Source: Lojkania enalia (Eukaryota; Ascomycota; Dothideomycetes; Pleosporales). Taken from it: a stretch of 64,000 nucleotides of DNA. Location: the NCBI GenBank assembly GCA_010094045.1, contig ML986623.1, positions 100,221 through 164,220 of the forward strand, in the 5' to 3' direction. The position numbers and the translations under genes are program-made. Positions 54,390-64,000 of the stretch are shown one piece after another; position 1 is the stretch's first letter; each line of letters begins with the position of its first letter. The notes below the pieces were generated by a model. It was not told where the DNA came from. It was given only the letters and a program-made list of their open reading frames with translations, and searched no databases.

Positions 54390-57300
54390 ATAGACGAGAA
54401 CGCGCTTATTAGCATACTTAAAGAGATTTAGGGTAAGCTGGACTCTTTATAGTAGAAGTATAAGATGCTAGTAGAGGCTTTAGTAATCTAGGAGAACTGC
54501 TATAAATTAGATCTTAAAGTAATATAAAGGGAATTTAGTAGCCGTTAAATAGCTACCCCTCTACTAGCTACTGGTATATTAATAGTAATAGAACTATTAC
54601 CCGCCCTTAGCCTAATTTAGCCTATAACCCTAGCTTCTAAATAAATGCCTATATTAACTTCTAATCCGTCTAAAACTATATATAACCTATATTTCCGTTT
54701 TAACCGCTTATTTAACCCTCTAATATTCTCTAGTAAATGTTTAGAGCTTTTATACTTTGTTAGAAAGCTCTATTATAAACTAGAAGAAAACGCTAACTAA
54801 TATCTAACCGAATATACCTATCTTCTATATACCTATTCTCGCCTAGAATAAGACCTAGTAATATTAGTTAATCTATTAATAGATAAGGGTATCAACTCTA
54901 TAGACAGCTTAGTCGCCTTCTTAGAATCTACCTATAGTAACTAGAATAAGGAGACTATAGTATAGAATAAGCTAGAAACTTTAAAATAAGGCTAAAACAG
55001 GTTCCCTATTTACTTTACTAAATTCTAACGCCTAATTGTAGATACTAAACTAAATAAGACCGGATAAATTATATATCTCCAATATTCTCTCTCTAATAAG
55101 CTCTACCGTGCTATAATTAGTATTATAATATCTAGCACCCTAAATAACTACGCTAACCTAATTTCCCTATATAATACTAGCCTATATTATTTACCTAGCA
55201 ACTATTATAAATAACTGAAGTATTGTAATACTTACTAGAAGGACCTAAATGCTATAAAACTCGACGCTTCTAGCTACGCGCCTATAGGCTCTAATAAATA
55301 AGAAAGGCGCCGCTATAAAGGACGCTGTTATAAGTATAGTAGTAAGAGATATATTTCGCTAGAATACAGCGCCCCTCTACTATTAATCTATTAAGGATCT
55401 TAGAGCCCTACTATACCCTATAAATCCTACTCTTAATCCTCTAACTAATCCTCTAACTAATTTTTAACACGCTTATTATCTTATAGATAAGGCTATTACT
55501 CTTACTCTTAAACGTAGCTAGTCTCGCCGACTAGAATATTGTTAAAAGGTTCGTTCTAGAAGTAAGTTACTTTTTAAGATTATACCTATACCGAATTTCT
55601 ATATATCTATAGAACTAGCCTCTATAGAAATAGTTATAAGACTATTAGATTCTAGCTCCTTTCTTAATCTATTAAGACCTAGTCTAGTAAGATATTAATA
55701 TTTTTATTAATACTAGGACTACTAGTTATAGTTATATCTATAGAGATCTCGTATATACTCTAAAATTCTAAAAGATATAACTCTCGTATAATTTATATCT
55801 AACCGGCTTTAATAGAGAAGTCCTCTATAGGGGGACTATTTCCTATTTAGTTATCTTAACCCTCTAACACTTAAACTATTTAGAGATAGTATATCTCTAT
55901 ATAACTATATTAGGAAAATACTAGTTAATTCTAGAACAGCTATAAATATATAAGTATTATATAAACCTAGACTATAAGAATAAATAGCTAGTCTTTACTA
56001 TTAACTAATATCTAATTTAATACTTATAATCTACTAGTATTACTATCTACTAATAGGCTGTCTAAACGGTTATTAAAAATTGTAAACTACCCGAATTTAA
56101 TATAAAAGAAGACCCTAAAGTAATTAATTTATAACTTCTATATAGCCTAAAGCTTAGATAGTACTGTTTAAAACTCCACCTATTAAGCTATACCTAATAT
56201 AATTACTAGCTACCTAAAATACTATACTAGTTAAAAGAACTTAAAACTAAAACCGACCTAATCTTAGATAAAGATTATAGCTAAGAAGATCTATCTAAGC
56301 CTAAATACCTAAAGTCCGTACTATAGCTAGATATATATTATATAGATGCTATACTACTAGTTTAACTCTTCTAATAATTTAACTATAAAATCTTCGCTAT
56401 ATTAATAGCTAATATTAATAAGGCTCTAGCTCTAAAGATATATATTAACCTTATTACTAAAGTACCTAAAGAATATTATAACCTATTATCTATCTTCTTA
56501 TATAAAGATGCGGATAAGCTGTCTAAACGATAACTATATAATTATAAGATTAAACTAGAGAATAGTAAGTAAGCTAGCTTCGGTCTACTCTATAAGATAT
56601 TCTAGAATAAGCTAAAGGTATTAAGAAAGTACCTTAATAAGAACTTATCTAAGGGATTTATTAGAGCGAGCTTATTACTAGTAGTTATACCTATAATCTT
56701 TATAAAGAAATCTAGAGGTAGTTTCTAATTCTATATAAACTATAGAGCCCTAAATACTATTACTATTAAGAACTAATACCCGATTCTACTAATTTAAGAA
56801 ATATTAACCTAACTTAGTAAGGCTAAGTATTATATAAAACTCGATATTATTACCGCGTTTAATAAACTAAGGATTGTTAAGAGAGATAAATAGAAAACTA
56901 CCTTTTATATACGCTACAGGCTGTTTAAATATCTAGTAATACCCTTTAGCCTAGCTAATACTCTAAACACGTTCTAGTACTTTATAAATAATATACTAAA
57001 ACTATACTTTAATATATTCTATACTACCTATATTAACGATATTCTAATATTTAGTAAGAATCTAAAGGATTATAAGTAGTATATCTAGCTAGTCCTTAAA
57101 GCCTTAAGAGCGAATAGTCTATAACTTAATATAAATAAGTGCGAGTTTTACTAGTTAAAAGTAATCTATCTAGAGTATATAATTACTATAGAAGAGATCT
57201 ATATAGACCTAAAGAAGGTAGAGACAATTATTAACTAGGAATACTCTAAGAATATAAAAGATATTTAAGCCTTTATAGGCTTTATAAACTTCTACTAACA

Positions 57301-59480
57301 ATTTATTAGTAACTTCTTACAAAAAGTCTCCCCCTTAGTAACCCTGACTAAGAAGAATACTCGATTTAACTAGAATAATAGCTGTTAATATTCCTTCGAC
57401 TATCTAAAGAATACTTTTATCTCTATATTAATTTTCTAATATTTTAACCCTAAGCTACTAATAGTAGTAGAAGCCGACGCGTTTAATTTTATAATAGTTG
57501 GTATACTATTCTAGAGAGGCGCTAATAGTAAACTAAGATCTATTACCTACTTCTCTAAGCGTATAAACCCTATTAAAGGCAACTATAAGATTTATAATAA
57601 GAAACTACTCGCGATTATCTAATGTTTTAAGTAATAGAGGCCCGAATTAGAAGGTATAGTATTTCCTATAAAAGTACTAAGTAATTATAAGAACCTATAA
57701 TACTTTATAATAATAAAGCAGCTAAGCTACTAATAGGCCTATTAGTTAGAATATCTATTAAGGTTTAACTTTAGTATTATATACTAACCTAGAAAACTTA
57801 GAGAGAAACCTAATACTTTAACTCGAAGGTTATAGAATAAGCCTATATAAGAAGAGGCCTGTAAAAGTTATTAATAGATATTATTTCGTCTTAAACTATT
57901 CTAATAGATAGAAGTAGGCTAACTAATTATAGAGATTATTAACGAAGAATACCCGAATAATAATCTAATCTAAGATACCTTAAAGCTACTAAGAGAAGAA
58001 GCCTATTAATCTAAACTTCTAACTCTAGCTAACTATAAAGAGTATAACAACTAACTATACTACTAAAATTAACTTATAGTACTAGACTATAATAAGCTGA
58101 AGCTTAAACTGCTACAAGCAATCTATAACTCGCTATCTAGTAGATACTCTAGTTAAGGAAAGACCTTAGAACTACTCTAGCGCGAGTACTATTAGTTAAA
58201 GATATTTAACTTGGTATAATAATATATAGACTATTATTATATATACCGAAGAAGTAAAACTTCTAGAGAGAAGTACTATAGATTACTAAAACTATTACTT
58301 ATACCTAAATAAAGGTTTTAAGATATCTCTATAAACTTTATAACCGATCTACTAGAATTAGAAAGTTGTACGAATATTATAGTAGTAGTTAATAGGCTTA
58401 GTAAGTATAGACACCTAATACTATACGTAAGAATTAAAGCTTCTAATATTATCTAACTGTTCTATTACTATATATAAGTTTACTATAGACTACTATATAC
58501 TATTACGTCCGATTGTAGGATATAGTTTATTTCTACCTTCTACTAAGAGCTTTATAGACAGCTATAAATTAATACGTATATATTAACTAGCTTCTATTTA
58601 AAGACTAATAGCTAGATAGAGAATGTTAATATAGTAATAGAATAAGTTCTCCAAGCCTATACTAGCTATAAATAAGATAACTAGGTTGAATAGCTGCTAA
58701 CAGCGCAGTTTAAAGCGAATAATATAGTATCTAAATTAATAAAAGTCTCCCTATTTCTAGCCTACTTTAGCTAGCACCCTCAAATAGGCTTTAAGCCGCC
58801 TATAGAGATCTATTAACTACTAAAATAGTCCCTAATAGTTTAGAAAGCTAATAGACTAGTTAATAAGATAAAGGATATTATAGAGTATATTAGAGAAGAA
58901 CTTACCTGAGTATAAGTATTTTAATAAGAGTACACTAACTGTAAGCGCGTACTAGCTCCTAACTACTAGGTTAGTAATCTAGTCTAGTTAGATGCTAGGA
59001 ATATACGTATATAAAGACTGTTAAAAAAGCTTAACTAGAAGAATATAGGCCTTTATAAGGTTATCGCGAAAGTGTCCTTATATGTTTATAAACTAAAGCT
59101 ACCTAAATTAGCTAAAATATATCCTATATTCTATATATCGCTATTATAGCTAGTACTTAAGTTGTCTAACTACTTATCTAGTTAATAAGTATACAACCCT
59201 AAACCTATTAAGATTAATAGAAAACTAGAATACCTTATTAAGTAAATAGAAGACTTCTACTATAACCGATAGAGATGCTAGTATAAATACCTAGTTAAAT
59301 AGACTAGCTATTATAACCTAGAATAGTACCCGGCTAGTAACTTTACTAAAATAACTACTATAGAAGATTACTATGCTAGAAACCCGGATAAATAAGACCC
59401 AAATATAATATTATATCTAGATTCTTAATTAGGTACTAGGGTCTAATCTAAGTATATTTCTAGACGCTTATAACGATACT
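54390..59480 (+). pseudogene. gag-pol relic of the Ty3/gypsy element
   Basis: Segments in order: gag-like frames from about 54,400 to 55,300, with a damaged zinc knuckle near 55,310-55,375 (CYKY where CxxC is usual). The protease region follows. Reverse transcriptase covers about 56,680-57,260, with INYRALNTITIKN, TAFNKLRIV and TYINDILIFSKN; the first Asp of the YxDD motif has become Asn at about 57,035. RNase H spans about 57,260-57,900, with VVEADAFNFIIVGILF and SNYKNL. Integrase lies around 58,330-58,960 and a chromodomain around 59,270-59,350 (KYLVK, then SYYNLE and YPASNFTK). Stops occur every 10-30 codons, so no product is possible. The protein was not rebuilt. Confidence 0.88.
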
Positions 59481-59794
59481 ATACTAATATAATACTAGTA
59501 ATAGTACTACTATATAAACTAACCTAATCTAATCCTTAGTATAGTACTACTATATAAACCGAACCGACCCGATCTCTAGTATAGTACTACTATATAATAA
59601 TAACTGGTTGCGCTGATATACCTGCAATCTAACCTAATCTCTAGTATAGTACTATTATATAATAATAACTAATTATATTAATATACTTATAATCTTAACT
59701 AATACTAGTATTAATAACTACTATTTAATTATAAATAACCTAAATATAATATAAAGACCTAACTCGTAGAAGCTTATAACTAAAAGAGGAGTAC

Positions 59795-60097
59795 TGTTAT
59801 AGTAATACCGCGACACCTCTACACCTATACTACTCTTACTATAATACCCAAACCAACTGCTAGTAATAACTATTAACTACTAGCTGGAATATAACCGACT
59901 TATCTTAACTATAATAGAGGAAGGTTTTACCGATCAGGCTAGCCCGTATAGTAGTATAGATCTAGCCCCTATAAAAACCTGTATAATATAGATATCTCTA
60001 TTTTTTACGCAACGTTTTAATATTTATATATAGTACGTAGTAATAGAGTTAACTACCTAAAGTACGATTAACCAACTATATATAAGCGTCCGTGATA
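59795..60097 (+). repeat. 3' LTR of the Ty3/gypsy element
   Basis: 303 bp, the same length as the 5' copy with no indels seen between them. It keeps the TG start. It is less mutated than the 5' copy at most differing sites (C or G here, T or A there). Confidence 0.88.
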
Positions 60098-60102
60098 TAT
60101 AG

Positions 60103-60960
60103 CTATTATAGCTATCTATAATAAGTAGTTGATAGGTACTAATAGTACTAGCTTTAGTATATTTATTAAAGTCCTTAAACTACTTAAACCCGTATTTAAT
60201 AGATATCTAGCTCTTTTTACTAATAGATAAAACCTATTAAGGCTTATCTACAATTAACTAGTATTAGATATTATATTATTATACGCTTTTAAGAATAATA
60301 AATAGTAGAACTAACTAGCTATATATATTTACTACTATAATTACTATTACCTATTTAGTATTACTAGACTAGATAGATTTAGGTATTTATTACTTCTTAG
60401 TATTAGTAATAACTATTCTTAGGCTAATTTTACCTATTTAGAAGTTAGTCTCGTTAAAATTATATATATCTTTATTAAGGATACTATACTTAGCTTTAAT
60501 ATTATATATAAAGTAGAACTAGCCTTAAATAACCTTAGAATCTTTATTTAGAGCCCTTTAGTAGTTATATTATTAATTAATATATAATTTAAGCTCTAAA
60601 ACGTATAAAATAAAATAATTAGACTAATTTTTACTAATAGATTATTAACTATAATTAAAAAGTAGTTTATTAGTTATATCTCGTAGTATATTAAGATTAA
60701 GCTAAAATCTATACGTATTTATATTAAGTATATAGTTTATAATTAACCTCTCCTCTAGCTCTATAAGATTTTTTAAATTGGGGGTATAATCAGCCTTATA
60801 AAGTCTTCTATTACAGCACTCTTTTAGAGTAGTATAACTAACTTTAAACACCTATACTATAACTAGATTTAACTTAAATTAACCTTATTTAAAAGCTTTA
60901 TTTACTATAGTTATATTAGCTTTAGATAAATATATTCTATTATATAGTTATAGAGATATT
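60103..60960 (-). pseudogene. N-terminal part of the pogo transposase, stop-riddled
   Basis: Read on the minus strand, the segment gives AKANITIVNKAFK, then VSYTTLKE and the DNA-binding part around LIELEERLIINYILNIN, followed by NYQRALNKDSKVI. These match the HTH/CENP-B-like N-terminal region of fungal pogo transposases, whose next step is the DDE catalytic domain. TAA and TAG stops are frequent, many at places where Gln or Trp is expected. The frame continues across the retrotransposon insertion into 54052-53244. Confidence 0.7.
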
Positions 60961-60983
60961 ATAAAAATTAATAGGGTGGTAGA

Positions 60984-61040
60984 AATTTTAGTAGATTACT
61001 AACCGCTCGGTAGTTTTAACCGCTTAGTAGTAGATTATAT
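60984..61040 (-). repeat. Right terminal inverted repeat of the pogo-type transposon
   Basis: Reverse complement of the left end, with CCGCTCGG kept in one subterminal word and CCGCTTAG in the other. Most mismatches to the left copy are transitions. Confidence 0.7.
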
Positions 61041-61042
61041 TA

Positions 61043-63469
61043 GTTCTATTTAGATAGTCCTTTTAAGAACGCGCTCTACTAAATAAATAATAAAAAATAT
61101 ACTTCTTCTACTCTATTTCCTATAGCTTAATAGGTTATAAGCTGTTAGCCGTACTTTTAGCCTATAGTAAAATTAGATTAATTATTATATTAATCTCTAG
61201 TTTACTATTATTAACTAATAGGTAGCTTAATAGTAGTATCTAGTTAACTAACTAAGCTTAGCTTACGCTACTAATATAAGACGTAATATTATTATAGTAG
61301 ACTATAAAAGAGTTATAAATCTAGTAAAGAACGGTAAGAATATTTTACTATAAGAAGCTGCCTTATAAAACTAAGTTATTAGTAAGACTACTAAAGATAT
61401 TTTAGAAGAAGTATCTCTACTACCTAAACCTAGTAAGCTAATATATTAGAACCTACTACTATATTTAGATAATATAGAATTATAAATAATAAAACTTGTC
61501 TAGTAAAATAATTTTAAGAATATTTAATATACTAATAACACTTATAAAGTATAATATAACTAATAATAGAAAGACTACTATAATTATATTAAAAAGAAAG
61601 CTTTTATTATAAGTATTCTATTTACTATAGTTTACTAAGAAATACTTAAAGGTTTATACTTATATAAGATAGTAGAAGTATTTTTTAATACTATTCTTAA
61701 ATATTATAAAGAGTAAAATTTTATAGAGGAGTATATCTTTTAAACTAACTTCTTTAGCCTATATAATAATTACTATAATAATATATTTTAATTTACTAGT
61801 AAATTTAAAACTAGTTTTATATAATTAGATAATATTAATTTTAAGTCTAACTCTAAAAATATTATATTCTAGTTTATTATTACTATTAAAAATTAATTTA
61901 AAACCTATATATAATAATAGTACTAAATTTTATATTAAAGTAGAGTTCTAGATATTAATACTATAATTAATAAGATTAATAATAAATTATATTAAAAACA
62001 TTTAGTTAAAAAGGTAATAGTACTTTAAATATAGTTAAAAAATATATAGTAGCTTAATAGTAATTAGTATAAAAGTTAATCTAATTAGTTTAATTAAACT
62101 ATATACTATTAGCTAATTTTAATACTATTATTAGTATATTAATAAGTAGTTATAATACTTAAGTTTTATTAATACTATAATATACGATTAAGTAAATATT
62201 ATAGAAGCTCTATAAAAATTAAATTATTTTTAATACTAGCGCTAATAAGTATATATATAATAATAGAACTAACTTTATTTTAATAAGATAATTTAGTATA
62301 GAATATATAAAAATAGGTAGTAGTTTTACTAGAATAGAAGATAAAGGTATAATATAGCTTTATATTTCCCTAGCTAATAATAGTATTATTAATATACGCT
62401 TTATAGAAGTATTATACTACCTAAGTTTCTATATTTCTATTATCTCCCTAAACTAGCTTTAACTAAAAAAACTATACTACTAGAGTTTTTATTAGAAGTT
62501 ACTATATATTAAAGATAATAGTAAAATTACTTATACTCCTAAAATTAATAGAATATCTACTTTTTTTAAATATATAGATAAAGTATAAGTAGCTTTCTTA
62601 ATAGTTTATATTACTATATTCTTTCTTTAAAACTTATAACTAGTTTAAAAGTAAGAGATTACCCTATAAAAAGTTTATAAAATCTAAAGCTATATAAACT
62701 TAGATAATATAAAATAGTTGTTTAAAACTATTAATAGCTTAAAGTTTAAAAATACTAAGAAGTTTAACTATAAAATATATTATAAGGTAAAAGATTATTA
62801 ATAGATCTCTTATATTTTATAATATTAAGCTTAATAAGTATTTAATATTATATATTTTAATATTATTAGCTATATTTTACTACTAGATTCTAATAGAAAG
62901 TAATACTAATTACTTCTTATAAATAATTTTATATATTATTAATAGATCTATTTTATTAAATCTTATATAGAAATTACTTAAATACTATTTAATTTTAATA
63001 GAATAATTACTATCTAGTATAATAAGATTATTAAAGTCTATTATTTTAATAATAATAAATACTTTATTAATTAGATAATTGTTAAATATTTTAAAAAGTA
63101 GAGAATATAGTTATAGCCTTTAATACTATATATAATATATTAAAATAGTAATATATTCTACTATCGAAGCAGCTAAACTATTAAAGCGGCTACTTTTTTT
63201 TAGCACAATAAATACTATATACGAAAAGTTAATTTACTTAATACTAATAAAAGATTCTATATATAATATACTTTTATCTAATTTAGAATTTTCCCTACTA
63301 TTCTTTTAGTACGTACGAGTATTATATCTAATCTTACTATAGTTACTATAATAGCGTTAAGCTGGTTAAGCTCTTTCTTAAGTATTAGTACTATAAGTCT
63401 TCTTAAAGGGCTAAGAGCTTATAGATACTTCAGTAACTATATATAAAAATCCCTCGCTATATAATACTA
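61043..63469 (+). mobile_element. Fragment of a Ty1/copia retrotransposon, heavily mutated
   Basis: Very AT-rich plus-strand frames. The clearest part is the integrase at about 62,800-63,230, with QLLLINNFIYY followed by QIYFIKSYIEIT (family form FLLLTDDYTRY then WIYFLKS), KIIKVYYFNNNKYFIN, IIVKYFKK and a degraded YTPEQNG-type stretch ending TIKAATFF. Upstream, 61,500-62,100 has gag-like Asn- and Lys-rich frames. No reverse transcriptase or LTR was found, so the element is truncated at both sides, apparently by the two pogo-type transposons flanking it. Stops are dense. Confidence 0.55.
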
Positions 63470-63471
63470 TA

Positions 63472-64000
63472 ACGTACCTTACAAGCGAGCGGCCTATATA
63501 AGCGAGCGGTCCACCCTATTACTAAAACGCGACACCTGAGCTTTCAATAATAATATAATAACGAAATAATAAGAATACAGCCTAAAACGAGAATTAAGTA
63601 AACTTAGCCTTCTTAACTACTAAAAGAGGCTAAATAAATAGTAAAAGACGCACTGCTTTAATATTTAATACGATTTAAATAACCGTATACCGACGATATA
63701 CTAGAATCTACTTATAGCATAATTGTAAGCCTAACTCGAAGAAACTAATAAAACCTAAAGAGGAGGTTATTGTCTAATATATATTTGACCTGGATTCGCG
63801 AGAATTTACGCCTACCTTAGCTACTATATAAGATATAGCTAATAGCTTACTTGCTGAGCGCGGTATAAGCTAGATTAGCATATATTAGCTTAGGAACTTT
63901 GTTAGACGTACTCCTAAGCTTAAGATACGCCTAAATCGGCCTTATAATTACTAGAAAGCTTTATGCGAAGATTCTAAGGTAATTAAAAGCTGGTTTAAGC
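63472..64000 (+). mobile_element. Second pogo-type DNA transposon, cut by the right edge
   Basis: The left end starts ACGTACCTTACAAGCGAGCG at 63472, with TA just before it and two GCGAGCGG words at 63485 and 63503, the same layout as the first element's left end. From about 63,590 a plus-strand transposase frame opens, with KPKEEVIV, YIFDLDSREFTPTLATI, DIANSLLAERG and then RPYNYQKALCEDSKVIKSWF at the edge. This is the N-terminal DNA-binding region of fungal pogo transposases. Stops (TAG, TAA) are present but fewer than in the first element. The rest lies outside the window. Confidence 0.7.

Larger units (their letters stand above)
54058..60097 (+). mobile_element. Full-length Ty3/gypsy (chromovirus-type) LTR retrotransposon, inactivated
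   Basis: A 6,040-bp element with two 303-bp LTRs and a perfect 5-bp target duplication TATAG at 54053-54057 and 60098-60102. A polypurine tract (AAAAGAGGAG) ends just before the 3' LTR. Inside, plus-strand frames give gag, protease region, reverse transcriptase, RNase H, integrase and a C-terminal chromodomain in the Ty3 order. TAA and TAG stops are spread throughout, most where Gln or Trp is expected, the mark of C-to-T and G-to-A mutation such as RIP. It is inserted in the pogo transposase gene, so it is the younger of the two. Confidence 0.9.
53144..61040 (-). mobile_element. Pogo/Fot1-type DNA transposon split by a retrotransposon
   Basis: The ends are inverted copies. The left end starts ACGTAATCCACCACCGAGCG at 53144. 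The right end, read on the minus strand from 61040, gives ATATAATCTACTACTAAGCG, differing mostly by C-to-T and G-to-A changes. Both carry two GAGCGGT-type subterminal words. TA lies just outside each end (53142-53143 and 61041-61042), the target used by Tc1/mariner and pogo elements. The transposase reads on the minus strand from about 60,960 and is interrupted between 60103 and 54052 by the Ty3 element. Without that insert the transposon is about 1.85 kb. Exact ends are inferred from the inverted match. Confidence 0.75.

Overview
The window is nuclear DNA from a filamentous ascomycete (Pezizomycotina). Genes carry short introns, mostly 45-90 bp, with GT-AG borders and one likely GC-AG intron. 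A HET-domain gene, a secreted oxalate decarboxylase and very AT-rich transposon relics carrying mutations like those of repeat-induced point mutation (RIP) all fit. A leotiomycete-like fungus is a guess; no class was established. All exon borders were read by eye from splice signals and frame.

Bases 1-17,500 are a compact gene block. In order it holds LAA1/HEATR5 (minus strand, C-terminus off the left edge), a TACO1/YebC-type mitochondrial translation activator, the complex IV factor PET100, a peroxisomal enoyl-CoA isomerase, a DUF1640/MCUR1-like mitochondrial coiled-coil protein, a head-to-head dihydropyrimidinase and beta-ureidopropionase pair, and a phenol-hydroxylase-type FAD monooxygenase. 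The pair carries out consecutive steps of reductive pyrimidine (or hydantoin) catabolism. Its shared promoter, and that of the monooxygenase, hold several GATA-factor sites, as expected for nitrogen-regulated genes.

Bases 17,500-21,640 are an eroded island with a 160-bp LTR-like element (perfect 5-bp target duplication) and a decayed ankyrin-repeat gene. Bases 21,648-29,188 hold intact genes: a HET-domain protein, an SBPase/FBPase-like phosphatase and a PMC1-type calcium ATPase. Bases 29,189-34,846 are a second eroded island with an MFS transporter relic, a second LTR-like copy, a SAT4/rhodopsin-type membrane protein relic and a 12-bp tandem repeat.

Bases 34,847-49,389 hold a large unrecognised multi-membrane-span protein, doubtful or decayed small genes at 37.6-39.2 kb, an arrestin-fold protein, a DUF1275 membrane protein head-to-head with a bicupin oxalate decarboxylase, a small F-box-like protein and a 703-residue protein with zinc-binding motifs. 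Bases 49,390-53,140 are gene-poor, with a third LTR-like copy and the tail of a HET-like gene.

From 53.1 kb to the right edge the DNA is a nested transposon island dense in TAA/TAG stops. A pogo/Fot1-type DNA transposon (about 53,144-61,040) is split by a complete Ty3/gypsy retrotransposon (54,058-60,097), which has 303-bp LTRs and a perfect TATAG target duplication. Next come a Ty1/copia fragment and the start of a second pogo-type element that runs off the window.
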